A DNA stretch of 64,000 nt from assembly GCF_021130785.1 (NCBI RefSeq), contig NC_060207.1:195560001-195624000 (forward strand). Direction: 5' to 3'. The notes under the pieces are model-generated. The model had not been told where the DNA came from. It worked only from the letters and a program-made list of their open reading frames with translations, and searched no databases. Numbering within the stretch: position 1 is the stretch's first letter; every line of letters begins with the position of its first letter. Positions 1 through 10,479 of the stretch are shown here, piece after piece. The position numbers and the translations under genes are program-made. Source of the DNA: Homalodisca vitripennis. Its lineage: Eukaryota; Arthropoda; Insecta; Hemiptera; Cicadellidae.

Positions 1-119
1 TTCTCAAAATATATACAAATTGAAACGTCTTTTACATACATTACATAACTATAAACAAATTGTATTCTTTAAAGTTGTCAATATCTCTTACGACTTAAAG
101 ATGGATGGATGTGAATAAA

Positions 120-900
120 TATACTAGTATGTTTTTATGGCAGGAGAATATTTATTTAATTAAATTTATTATAGAATGATAAATTATATCATACAATGAT
201 AAAACTATTCTTTATCAAACCAATTAAGTAATAAAGAAGCTTATTAGGCAGTAATAGATGTATTACTCTGTGTCAGGTAACGTCCCTAAATTGAAAATTT
301 GTTAATCGTAGCAATCCTAAACAATTTTGTAAATTCGAATGTCATTTTGACTTAAAACTTATGTTTTTACTTAATGTTTAAACTACAAAGATTTGTATTA
401 CACGAAAAGATATAAATTGCTAGAACTAAATTACTTATAAAGTGAGCGAAACAAAATAATGAATACTAAGTGAACTTTTATCACATAAACGGCCAACTGT
501 ATTTTCTGGCCATGTAAAAAAGGAGCACTTAACCATGGACTGGTGGCTTTGTGGATAAAGTGCTGCAACAGCAACGCGATATAAAATGTCATTCAGGCCT
601 CTACAAAGAGTAACAAAGGGCTGTAGGTTTTAATCCATACGCGTAGTTTTATAGCACCTTTTAAAAACGATATGTACACCTATAATGTGGGACAACATTC
701 ATTTCAAATTATTTTACTAATATTTATTTTCTTTTATATATAACATTTAGTGACACGTCCTAGCGCGTTCAAAGGGAGTTATTCGTTTAATCAGTTTAAT
801 TTCTAGTAAATTGCTGAAATTTAATTGAAACATCGGTTTTATGTAAAGAAAATTTGTAACAGTAGTGACACGTATTAATTGAATTTTCCTCGATTGAAAA
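120..900. repeat. Large paralogous duplication, copy A, block 1
   Basis: This block matches 51415-52085 in the same orientation. The clearest shared stretch runs from the AAACTACAAAGATTT motif through CATGGACTGGTGGCTTTG and GGATAAAGTGCTGCAACAG to the ACGCGTAGTTTT motif. Copies differ by scattered substitutions and small indels, so the duplication is old. No protein is conserved across it. The block is the first of at least eight collinear blocks shared by copies A and B. By eye, identity is highest around 370-600. Confidence 0.8.
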
Positions 901-1120
901 TTTGCTCAAAAGTAATAACTTTTTTTATAGAAGTACGAGTATTATAATTAAAAATGTATCTAAAAAATCTCCAAAAACAATCTAAAAAATAAATAAAAAT
1001 AAAAATAACAAAAAATAAATCTATCTTTAAAATAAATTTGATCCATATTTTTTATTTATTTACTAAAACAAATTAAAATGATTTATATTCCAGTCAATGG
1101 CCATTCCCCCGTGTATTTAT
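901..1120. other. AT-rich spacer, no gene
   Basis: A very AT-rich stretch rich in A-runs with short AAATAAA-type motifs. No reading frame, repeat or structured element was recognised. Confidence 0.5.
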
Positions 1121-1129
1121 CAAACACAG

Positions 1130-1245
1130 CATCTATATTTATAAAAATTTGGATTTAGATTCTACTTGCTCTCTATTTCAAAGTATAAAACCCTGTACCG
1201 GGGTTTGCTTTTTTCCTGGAGGAAGATGCCACCCCTTGGGATTGA
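1130..1245 (+). repeat. Left arm of a diverged inverted repeat
   Basis: The stretch ending in ACCCTGTACCGG and followed by a GGAGGA motif is matched in reverse complement at about 3060-3180. Both arms carry an ATTTAG...TTCT...TTCAA...ACCCTGTACCGG series with scattered mismatches. The arms would bound an element of about 2 kb that has been invaded by LINE tails. The ends are not sharp and no target duplication was seen, so a transposon call is only tentative. The 65-residue open frame at 1149-1346 overlaps the arm and looks fortuitous. Confidence 0.45.
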
Positions 1246-2276
1246 GCAATTTTTCATTGAAAATAAGTACGGAAATCGAGAAATTGACTAATTCTAAGAT
1301 ACTTTTGTCCCCTATTTTTGTCAAACTTTTATTTAATAATTATTAAGTTCCTAGCATTGAAAAAACCAAGTTATGTAGAGAATAATGTTGATTCCTATTT
1401 TTAAGTTGGAAAAAATAGTGAAAATCTCACCCTCTCCTCCACCCAATTAAAAAAAAACTGCTCTCTCACTTTGCAATTTACATTATTTATATGTTCTCAT
1501 ATTACATTCTGAGTGTTTGACCAGTTTAAAACACTTATTTTTGAAAACATTGAGCTTGCATTTGAGATAAACATTTTCTTAATTTAGTCAAAAATCGCCT
1601 TTTTCAAAATAACTAAAAAACTATAAATGCTACAAAACTTTTTTGCAGTAAAATATTGTAGGTGTTTTTTTTTCTGAAGATTTTTGTAGGATTAATGTTG
1701 AGTAAGATATGGCCGTTTAAAGTTTGTGTTCGCGAAAAGTACCTTTTTTGAACCCTTTTAACATGAACCTTTTTAAAAGGAAGATCTGAGAAAAAAAATT
1801 ATTTAGAGCTTATAACTCTTAACAAACCTACAAAATGCGTTTTTGAAGGACTTGATTGCTTAAAAACTAAGCGATTTAAGGGGAAAAAATCGAAATCTCA
1901 TTTTTTAGAACTTAGCACATGTATATTATTATATTGACGAATATTTATAGTGGCTGTATTATAGATTTAGTTGGACTGTCACTTATATATAAGGTGTCCC
2001 ACGAGTAACCAGATAAAATTATCAGGTGGTTTACACAAAATAATAAAAAAATTCATATATACATATGTCCGGAAACATTTCGGAAAAGAACGAAAATAAA
2101 GCGAAACTGATGTTTTGATGTTGAAAAAATATTTATTAAATTTATTGGATTTTATGTAAAATGTACATACGTACATGACCTATAAGACTGCCCATATCTG
2201 AGATATCAGACAAAATATGCAAAATTCAATTTAGAAAAACCTGCTTTGTTTAGATTTGAAGTAAATTAACTTCATT
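1246..2276. other. AT-rich stretch, no gene
   Basis: Mostly poly-A/T-rich sequence with no reading frame above 65 codons and no recognised motif. It lies between the left inverted arm and the duplicated LINE tails. It may be the interior of a degraded element, but nothing in it proves that. Confidence 0.4.
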
Positions 2277-2478
2277 AATTTACACATTAATTTTAATCAC
2301 AGGTATATTGGTATATAAATCACAAAATTTATTGGCAGGTATGAAAACTATTTAAAAAATTATTTAATGACGTTTGCAATGCAATGTAAAATTGTAAAAA
2401 TGCAATAAAATATGATTTGATTTGATTAAACACGCACAATTGTTAACCAAAAGTTGTAGATAATTTAATTCTTAAAAG
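2277..2478 (+). repeat. LINE 3' tail, tandem copy 1 (internally shortened)
   Basis: Holds a motif set (ATTTACACATTAATTT, then AGGTATGAAAACTATTT, then TTTGCAATGCAATGTAAA) that recurs in the same order in 2479-2930. It ends in a TTTGATTTGATT tail, which is typical of CR1-like LINE 3' ends. The sequence beyond the tail (ATTAAACACGCA and onward) is duplicated too, so this is a tandem duplication of an already inserted LINE tail with its flanks and not two independent insertions. The LINE coding part is missing from this copy. Confidence 0.75.
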
Positions 2479-2930
2479 AATTTACACATTAATTTAATCA
2501 CAGGCTGACGCTTACGCAGCATTTGCCACAACAAGTTGGTGTCAGATTGATCAATACGCTCCCAGAAAGTATAAAGAACTCCAACAATAAAAACCAATTC
2601 AAAACTCGTATAAAACGCCTATAGGTGTCTAGAGCGTTCTACTCTGTCGATGAGTTCAAGATGAGCCGCTGGGATTTATGAGAGGCATAGGATCTGGAGT
2701 CAGTGAGAGTGTGCTTGAGTGACTGTGTGGAAGTGTAGGTTTGGGTGCATGTGTGAATGCTTTAACGTTGACAGGTATGAAAACTATTTAAAAAATGATT
2801 TACTGACGTTTGCAATGCAATGTAAAATTGTAAAAATGCAATAAAATATGATTTGATTTGATTAAACACGCAAAATTGTTAACCAAATGTTGTAGATAAT
2901 TTTAATTCTTAAAAGAATTATGTACAATAT
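2479..2930 (+). mobile_element. LINE 3' end, tandem copy 2, with ORF C-terminus
   Basis: A frame entering at about 2502 reads RLTLTQHLPQQVGVRLINTL, then PESIKNSNN...FKTRIKRL, a TAG at 2622-2624, and then VSRAFYSVDEFKMSRWDL and a TGA. This is the familiar C-terminal tail of CR1/Daphne-type non-LTR retrotransposon polymerases (the 'NxLPxxIK ... FKxxLKxxL ... FYSxxEF' pattern, from memory of the family). It is followed by a short 3' untranslated region ending in ATGATTTGATTTGATT at about 2852-2868. The endonuclease and reverse transcriptase parts are absent, so this is a 5'-truncated dead copy. The in-frame TAG confirms decay. Confidence 0.75.
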
Positions 2931-3059
2931 ACCAATAATTAACAAACAAAATGATTTTTAGGAGTCGAGAAACTGTGTAATAAGAAATTGTTTATCGACT
3001 ATAATTTAAAAAGTTTGAATATGATTGCATGCTCGAAACTAGTATATTATGATTTTTTC

Positions 3060-3190
3060 GAACGGGGGAGTTTTCCTCCCTAATAAATAACAATCAATCG
3101 CCGGTACAGGGTCAAACTTGAAGTAAAGGGAAATAGAAACCTAAATAAAAATCTTTATGCAAAATCTATACTGTTTAATCAGTTTAATAA
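3060..3190 (-). repeat. Right arm of the diverged inverted repeat
   Basis: Reverse complement of this stretch aligns with about 1130-1245, best around CCGGTACAGGGT at 3100-3111. See the left arm for interpretation. Confidence 0.45.
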
Positions 3191-3223
3191 CAGCTTAAGT
3201 AATAGGTTTATTATTATTTTTTA

Positions 3224-3550
3224 ATGTTTCCTGTCATAAGGGATGGCTGTTTAAGGATTTTATTTTACAATAATTCTTTTCAAAAGTTCGGAGGAACAGT
3301 ACGGGTCTCCAGTTTCCAAAATGAACAGAGACAACAAATAGCTATGGAACAACACATTTTAGGTTGGGAGATTTCATACAATGTACCAAATAAGTCACTC
3401 ACTAATAGAAGTTGTCTTTTACCAAGAGTACCACAAGAGTCCCTGGACCAGGCGCATGAGATTAGAGGCAGACACAGAATTCCAGGGGGGTTCCAGAGAT
3501 TGACAGGACGTTCGCTGGTGAACGTACACGCACAACCGGGACGAGTTTAA
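3224..3550 (+). other. Open frame of 108 codons, not recognised
   Basis: The frame runs from an ATG at 3224 to a TAA, and its 3' half is clearly richer in G and C than the surroundings. The predicted peptide has no signal peptide, membrane segment or family motif that I recognise, and it is rich in Arg and Gln. It falls in the part of copy A that has no counterpart in copy B, next to degraded repeats, so a fragment of an unrecognised mobile element is more likely than a host gene. Function is unknown. Confidence 0.12.
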
Positions 3551-3994
3551 ACTATTTTAGTATGTTGGAAAGGCACCAAATTGAATAGAAAACCTAATGA
3601 AAATTTTTAACGTTATTGGTACTAATTGTAATGTAAATCTCAAGCATGAGAACTAAATAACAAATCACTGAATTGTTCAAATATTTCTATTGATTCATAG
3701 TATTTATTTTAATATTGATCGTGAGTAAGTTATATTAATTCAGCAACAATTTTCTGTGGGCAAAAATTATACGTAGATCTTACTGTCTTAGTATCTTACG
3801 ACTAATATAAAAGTTTTAAAAAATATCTGTAAGGAGAGGCCGATCACCTTTCAAGTCTTCTTACTCTACCCGTCCTCGCTGGCCACTGGCCTGTTTTTAA
3901 GCATATTATTAAACAGAATAAGGGGGAGAGTTGATGAAGTACAAGATATATGGTAATTGTAAAACGTGATCACAGATCGGTTTTAAACCTGTGC
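3551..3994. other. Spacer, no gene
   Basis: No open frame or repeat recognised. A slightly GC-richer patch lies at 3835-3900, and no motif in it was identified. Confidence 0.4.
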
Positions 3995-4384
3995 TATCTC
4001 GAACTCAGATTATAATTCCCAAGCCAGATCTTTGGGCCATAGCAACTGTCGCAATGAAATAGTGGCTTACTCTGTTTCAATACAAACAATGTTTAAATAA
4101 TGTATTATTTAGTACACCTTATAATAATATAAAATACATTAAATTTATTGTTTTCTATAGTAAATGATAAACTACAATTGTTTTCTGTACAAGTATCTCG
4201 AACTCAGGTTATAATTCCCAAGTCAGATCTTTGGGCCATCGCAACTGTCGCAATAAAATAGTGGCTTACTCTGTTTCAATACAAACAATGTTTGAATAAT
4301 ATATTATTTAGTACACCTTATAATAATATAAAATACATTAAATTTATTGTTTTCTATAGTAAATGATAAACTACAATTGTTTAA
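3995..4384. repeat. Tandem duplication, two copies of a 199-bp unit
   Basis: The unit starting TATCTCGAACTCAG at 3995 repeats at 4194. Shared landmarks include CAGATCTTTGGGCCAT, GCAACTGTCGCAAT, CTTACTCTGTTTCAATAC and GTACACCTTATAATAAT. The two copies differ at only a handful of positions, so the duplication is younger than the A/B duplication around it. There is no coding content. Confidence 0.9.
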
Positions 4385-4389
4385 ACAAA

Positions 4390-4515
4390 TGTTTGTATTT
4401 TAATTTAGAGTTAGACATAAAAGCTCAGTACTTAAGTATGAGTATGTTGAACTTTTTTTGACGAGCTTTCCCTCATCTCTAACGACACTGTGTGGAGGAG
4501 GATCCATCATTATTG
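4390..4515 (+). repeat. Segment present in inverse orientation in copy B
   Basis: The stretch containing CTTTCCCTCATCTCTAACG and ACACTGTGTGG is found as its reverse complement at about 52090-52205. It sits in the interval where the A and B copies otherwise lose collinearity. Confidence 0.7.
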
Positions 4516-5739
4516 CGGGCCTGACACTCGATATTCAGATGGGACGTTTACAAAATGATGGATGGCATATTTTCCTGTTCTTTTCTTCTCGTAGTCTAAT
4601 ATGTTTTCTCATATTTAAACATTCCCAATAAATCAAATTTATTCACATTTAAATTGGATTTGACGGTGCGCAGGATGTTGAAACCTGTACCAAATATCTG
4701 AATATGTCCCTAAAACACCTACCAATATTTCTGGTGTTAAATCATTTTTACTTCCGGCGAGAAGATTACAAAACGAATATAACTACGTGCAACAACTCAT
4801 TCATAGTTCTTGTACAGATCGTTACAGATTGTAATGTAGGATATAGTTACAAACTTGTGACACTACCTTAGTAAAGTAGAAAGTAATATATAAAGCAAGG
4901 TGCTTGATGGATGTGGTATGAATATGTAATATTATTTATCTTTATTTCACTTTTAATATAAGATATCTGTTATTTATGAATTAATATAAGTGAGACAATA
5001 TTGTACAGTAAACGACTTTTCCTGTTACAATTTGCACGATAATTAATTGGAGTAAAACATTTTAAAAATTTAAAAGTGTATTAATTTTTTAAAGGGAATA
5101 GAATTTGCCATTCAACTATTTCAACCGAATTGGCATACGTTTGAATGGACTTCCAATATTTATCCAGATATCTAAATAACTAGTTTATATGTATGTTATT
5201 TGTTATAATCAGAAAATAATACAGACTGGAATAAAAAATGATATTATTAATCCATAATTTTTTTATTACCATAACACCCGACTATTTATTATCGTTTCCA
5301 TTAACCACTGCGTCTTTGAATTAGTATTATCAAGCCTTTACTATATTCCTATTAATACCTTCTTTAAACTTTATTTATTTTACTTTGAATTAGAGTTTCA
5401 AATTGGGTAATTTTATATTTGACTTCTAAAGATGTATCCTCCACATATTGAAGTAAAACCAAAATTTACAAATTTATAACACATACAAACTAAAAAGCTG
5501 AAGTTAATCTTGAAAAATCTAATTTAAATATTGGCTAGTTAAATTTAAAGTTCTTTTGCCTTATCACAATATTCAGACAGATTTCTGTTCCGTAAGATGT
5601 GACATTTAGAAACTTACAGACACTGAGCCAACTGGCATCTTTAAGCCTTTAGGGTGTACGCTATACCGTTTCTATAGGAACAAAATCTCTAAAAACTCCT
5701 TACTGGTTTATTAAGTTAACAAAGTATTGCTAATCCTTT
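4516..5739. other. Spacer, no gene
   Basis: AT-rich sequence with no recognisable reading frame or repeat. It has no counterpart in copy B, where the interval equivalent to 900-5740 is only about 120 bp. Confidence 0.4.
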
Positions 5740-6520
5740 ATACTAGAAACATTTCGTATTTAGGGTTGCATTGCACATACACAAAAAGGATCTTGTATAA
5801 CGTGCCATATTCAATATCATTTAGCTCATAAATAATTAGGTTTAAAATATTGTAGTAGATTTTAGCTACTTTGTAAAAGTAAAAATATTTCGCACAGTAT
5901 TATGACGTATACAAGCTCTTGACCGTTTTATGAAATTATCGTCTCTAAATGAACTCTGATAATAAAGCAAAAATACCCGTTACATCCTTCAAACATTTTA
6001 AGATGTTTTAAACAAAGAATTTTGAGAATTTTTTTATAGTATATTTATTAAGTAAAGTACAATGTGTTTCGTCTGATTTGCTTAGGGACGTGAATCACAC
6101 CGGAGTGAGAAATTTAATCTCTTGTATATTTCATTATAATTAAATTAAATTGAATTTTAATGAATATCTATCAGTATCCACTTTAGATATACCCATTGTT
6201 AACCTGGATTTCGAAACTTTCATGAGGGTGTATTAGGTACATGCAGGTACTAGTAGGTACATTATGGCCATGATTTAAAAGTATTATTAATGTAGTTTTT
6301 ATACTTTACATGTTTATTAAATTAATTTTGAATTAAGTTGAATTCTATAGTTGGTACTATAATTTTAAGTAGTTCCCAAATCCACTTTATTATAAAGTGG
6401 ATAAAATAATCTTAGTGGCATTACAAAAAAATTGATACTAGCTTAGAAATTTAGTAATGATTTCTTGATTGGGCTATATTAAATCAGTCTTTATTCAAGG
6501 CTGAGAGAACATACTTCTGC
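5740..6520. repeat. Large paralogous duplication, copy A, blocks 2-3
   Basis: Matches 52210-52890. Shared landmarks are ACTTCGTATTTGGGG-like sequence, AATATTGTAGTAGATTTTA, TCGTCTCTAATG-like sequence and the TGATTTCTTGATTG...GCTATATT...ATCAGTCT series at 6450-6490. Copy B carries about 100 bp of extra sequence near 52385-52490. No reading frame is conserved. Confidence 0.7.
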
Positions 6521-6840
6521 TTTCTGCATAGTTTCTAAATGATACATGTTTGATTTGTATTTTGTGACACATTGATTCCCAAACGGTTTTCAGTATTGAT
6601 AATAATCTACTATGCGAATCTTCTTCAAATAAATATTAATATAAAACTACTTTTATGAATTTTAAAGCTAAGGCACTACATAAATATACATACATTCAGT
6701 AGAAGTTTTTTATTCTGAACACCCTGTATCCCGTTCGTAAATTCATTAAGTTTCGTACGTGCCGTAATTTATTAGTCTCATTTTTCCTTTAATCCCACAA
6801 GGCGTTACTTCGGAATAGTCCATACCTTCTAGTAAAATTT

Positions 6841-6955
6841 TTACTAGGTACAGCAAAAACCTATGTGTCCATTATGTCTAGGCAAACATGTGGATGTCCA
6901 AGAGCGGCACACTGCCAGCTGCAAATATCGTAGTAATATGAGTAGTATTTAAAAG
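6841..6955 (+). pseudogene. Zinc-knuckle-like peptide remnant shared by A and B
   Basis: One frame reads PMCPLCLGKHVDVQERHTAS followed by CKYRSNMSS and a stop. The equivalent frame in copy B (about 54763-54880) reads PMWPLCL...DIQERHIVNCEYRSS and continues with MTEIQPSIPS. The spacing C-x2-C-x12-H-x4-C resembles the C-terminal zinc fingers of some non-LTR retrotransposon polymerases. That assignment is inference, because no neighbouring domain is intact. Copy B has lost the first Cys (Trp instead). It lies just upstream of the reverse transcriptase remnant. Confidence 0.4.
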
Positions 6956-7100
6956 TAATATGAATGAGATACAGCTTATTATCCTTCCTTATATGATCTT
7001 GATCACTCCTCCCACCTTAAATCCTGAATATTTTGTCACTCTGGAAGTAAGCTTTATTCTTAAAAGTACAATATTACTTTTTCTACCTCTGTGTTTAGAA

Positions 7101-7290
7101 ATAAGCCACAGAAGACAATTTGTAAGGATCTCAAATCAAATTTCAGACCCAATTAAAATGAGTTATAGGGTCCCGCTAGGGTCTATTCACAGCCCGATTA
7201 TTTTTCTGGTATAATAAAATTACATTGAATCATCACTTATAGACAGGACACTCACGTAATGTGCTCATTATACGACTCTCTGATGAAGTA
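7101..7290 (+). pseudogene. Reverse transcriptase remnant, copy A
   Basis: A frame reads ISHRRQFVRISNQISDPIKM followed by SYRVPLGSIHSPIIFLV and a stop. This matches the non-LTR reverse transcriptase pattern in which a 'R+QxVxxN...S' segment precedes the (G)VPQGSxLGPxLFLxYIND box. About 45 bp further on, the codons at 7260-7271 read Cys-Ala-His-Tyr followed by Thr-Thr-Leu, where a working enzyme has (Y/F)-Ala-Asp-Asp. Both catalytic aspartates are therefore lost. A 1-nt shift separates the two parts. The paralogue is at 55380-55530. The open frame begins with an ATG at 6960, but its first ~48 codons show no family resemblance. Confidence 0.65.
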
Positions 7291-7720
7291 GGAAATGAAA
7301 TAAAGTTTTGAAATCAAAGGCTTTCGTTGACCTGAACAACCTAAATCCAATATTTTTACAGCCTCAACATCATAACGACCTCTTCAAAATCAAACGTGTT
7401 GAATTTCGCTTTTCGGCCAATGGATTCAGAATATGGGTCGTCCATCTGTGTGGTAGAACCCTTGCTAGAAGAAGTATATTCTTTATAATTCCTAGGAATA
7501 CCAGCTTGATTGAGGATTGACTTGAAATGTTCACATTGATTCAGTTTGCACCAAGTTGGCATCAGGAATTTGTGTTTATTGGGATCTTTAACTAATCCTA
7601 ATTTTGGTACTGATGATGGCGTATTATTGTCTAATGTTCCCAAATATTCCTTACAGAGAAGTTTTGTGGAGAACTTGAGGAAACATCTAATTTTGGAGAG
7701 TTTTAAAAGCTTCAAAAGAA
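7291..7720. repeat. Duplication copy A block 5, plus an unassigned minus-strand frame
   Basis: Positions 7291-7430 match 55515-55680 in copy B (landmarks TAACGACCTCTT and AAACGTGTTGAATTT). On the minus strand an open frame of 119 codons spans 7356-7715. Its C-terminal end, AKFNTFDFEEVVM, has a close counterpart in the copy B minus frame. Substitutions between the copies fall at all codon positions, and the rest of the frame is not shared, so I do not call it a gene. No family was recognised. Confidence 0.4.
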
Positions 7721-8870
7721 AAATTGTTTAAATAATTGCTAAAATCAATATCAGATAGTCTTACCTAACAGCTTTCAAAACGTTCCAGTTGTTGACTCGT
7801 CCAAGCCTATACATTTAGTAGACAGTTTCATTTTACTTATCTACATGTGCCATAACAAAGATCCCCGAATACAGGCCTTCGTAGGCAGGTGTCCATTTTG
7901 TAAAAATGTCCAGATTTATTTTAAAACGCACTAACGACAAAATCGTTAAGGACTTGTTTCAACCTTTTTTTAGCGTCAAAAGCATTTTAAAGTCGGCGAA
8001 TTTTTGCCATATAATTGGGAGACCATATCTGAATAACTGTCACTGGCATAGATAGTGAGGGAACATGGCAAAATCATGATATATAAATAAAGCAATGTAC
8101 ATGTAAATGTGGCAATGTAAAATGAATGTCGAAGTTATAATAGAAATCATGACTTTTCCATATGACCTACATTGTTAACGGCAATAAAGAGTTTGAATTT
8201 AAGTTCATTCCACTAGACTCCCCGATTATACTAAGTAAAAATAATACACTATTTCAGTTCTTAACACTGGACTCTTAAACTTGTTATTAACACCTATTAA
8301 CCTGTTAAGATGAAATGAACATGAAGACAGATGTCCTAGAGTTCTTCATAGTAACGATGAAAAAATCTAAAACTAAATATCTAATCGAATGGCAAGCTGC
8401 AGTTACATCTGACACGTCATATTAACAGATCGTCAGTCATTTTGAAGGTTAAGTTTGTTGTTTTGATTTCTTTATAATTGGAATTTTCCATTGACTAGTT
8501 AAAAATAAATAAATAAATAAGGTGTATCTCTCAGTGTCGAAATAGCATGTTCAGATATTTTATTGATCCCTGCACTGAAAAGCATCTCTCATTGTGTCCA
8601 GCCAGTACTGGACAAATATGTAACTGCACTATGTGTGTAGCATTACAGTATTTACAGTATTACAGTATATAAGACTAACTTCAGTTGAGTGACATCATTG
8701 AATTACATATCGTAATTCGCCAAATATGTAACAATAGAAAAAAATAATGTTTAAGTTACATTATACTCTTTAAGTTATTAATGCATTTATACAATTTTAT
8801 ATATCATAAACAAATGATTTATTTAAACATTAAATCCGTACAAGCTTTATCCAAGTTCCCGATTTGTATC
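7721..8870. other. Spacer, no gene
   Basis: No reading frame or element recognised. A short (AAAT)n run ends at about 8520, which could be the tail of a LINE relic, but no coding remnant precedes it. Confidence 0.35.
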
Positions 8871-8879
8871 ATTACTGAG

Positions 8880-9340
8880 TTTCAGCTTCTGGTGCTCTGG
8901 AATGAGAAGGTACTCCTGGAATCTGGACTAATATATGTCTGAAAATATCAAAAACAATTGGGGCGCAAAGAAGATCAATTGTGCACCCGATGAAACAATT
9001 AGAATACCGCTTCACTGTGATTAAGCTATATGTAATTGCCTTTATTTAGTGTTGTATATGTTTCTGATGTCCGAAACTGTTAAAACAGTTCATTTTGAAT
9101 TTTTTGTCAACACCTTCTTTGGATCTTAGACGAACATGACTCCAGATTCCAGGAGTGAAGCCTGTGACAGCAGCGTCAGATTCCAGACCCTGCAATAAGA
9201 AGAAGGTAAACTAGAGCCAAGCTCAACATTGATATTAAATCAACCCTTCCATCCAGCGATTTTTCGTGACATCCTATATATTATGATCACTCGACCACCA
9301 TTCATGTAAATCACCCTTAAAATTTTTATAGAAACAGCTT
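8880..9340 (+). repeat. Dispersed repeat with inverted CCAGATTCCAGGAGT motifs, copy 1
   Basis: The motif CCAGATTCCAGGAGTGAAG at about 9142 recurs at about 47717, and a diverged reverse copy lies at 51022-51045. An opposing CTCCTGGAATCTGG motif lies at about 8912, giving an inverted arrangement inside this copy. Shared downstream landmarks are CAGACCCTGCAATAA and an AAGCTCAACATT...AAATCAACCC series. It is probably a non-coding transposon family that I cannot name. Confidence 0.55.
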
Positions 9341-10121
9341 ATATTCTATTTGATAATACTATAAAATATTCTGAAACTATCAATTTATGATTGAACTGTT
9401 AAACTAAGTGTACTGTTGTTGTTTTTTATATTCATTTTAAATTAGGATATTTCAGTACGATATGAAAAGTGTGACCATATTTCGATCTGGAATAAAAATA
9501 AAATGAAACTACCCAAAATCTAAGTCTATTACAGTTTCTTGTCTAAACCGCATCGCATGTATGAAAATGAATTATCAATTGCATATTTTATACGATGTTG
9601 TATTCAAAAAACCTTTTCTACATTATTTATTATATAATAATCCTCTTAAATAAGCATTCTGGGATAAAAACACTCTTGTAACGTTAATGCTGAACTGTTC
9701 TCGTATGTGGAACAGATACATCTGGCCGGTGTTTTAATGTATAACATTCGCCACGCTTTACAAATATCCTAATCTGGTTTAGAGAGCACAATAAAACAAC
9801 AATAATAAACAGTTTCTCTCTAAACAATGTTGTTGTTGGGTGAATTAAAAGTATTTCAGTAATGCCTGTATTGTGCCACAAGCATTAAACATGTTTGTTG
9901 ATAAACTGAGAGGATTGTAATTCATTCATAAATAATTGTTTGCAGAGGGATCTGGAAATATTTCAATACTTGTTTTATTTCCCGCATATTATTCCATACT
10001 TATAACATGGTTACATTTTACGTATGAAGTACTACTAGATGTAAAATATGCCATAAATACGATTAAAATTTCTGGGAATTACAATTGGCAACATTGTATT
10101 TTTTCTCTTAGTCAAAATTGT

Positions 10122-10124
<3 letters not shown>
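9341..10124. other. Spacer, no gene
   Basis: AT-rich sequence. Short open frames on both strands show no recognisable motif. Confidence 0.35.

Positions 10125-10175
<51 letters not shown>
10125..10175. repeat. (AT)n microsatellite, about 51 bp
   Basis: An uninterrupted AT dinucleotide run. The open frames crossing it on both strands encode Ile-Tyr repeats and are not genes. Confidence 0.98.
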
Positions 10176-10179
<4 letters not shown>

Positions 10180-10479
10180 GTATCTGCACAAGTATTATCA
10201 ATATAATATTTTTTTACGTTACATGTTTGAAATGTATTGATCAAATTATGATACTGACTAATACACCTAATTTGTACAGCTTTTTACACTAAATTATTAC
10301 TGTTAGTTTTGTTTTTAGTAAAATGACACTTTATTAGATCTAAAAAAACCTATTTGTTTCTATAGCCAAGTGTTCAGAGTATTTGTAGAAATATATTTTT
10401 AACTGATTCTTTTTTCTTTCTATATAAAAGTAATTATATTTTGACTACTTATATTGTTGATGAAACTTTTGAACTATGT
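10176..10479. other. Spacer, no gene
   Basis: AT-rich, with nothing recognised. Confidence 0.35.

Noticed and set aside
7356..7715. 119-codon minus-strand gene
   Set aside because: Only a short stretch is shared with copy B, with changes at all codon positions, and the plus strand just upstream carries the reverse transcriptase remnant.
10035..10292. Open frames across the (AT)n tract
   Set aside because: Ile-Tyr repeats from the microsatellite, with no other motif.
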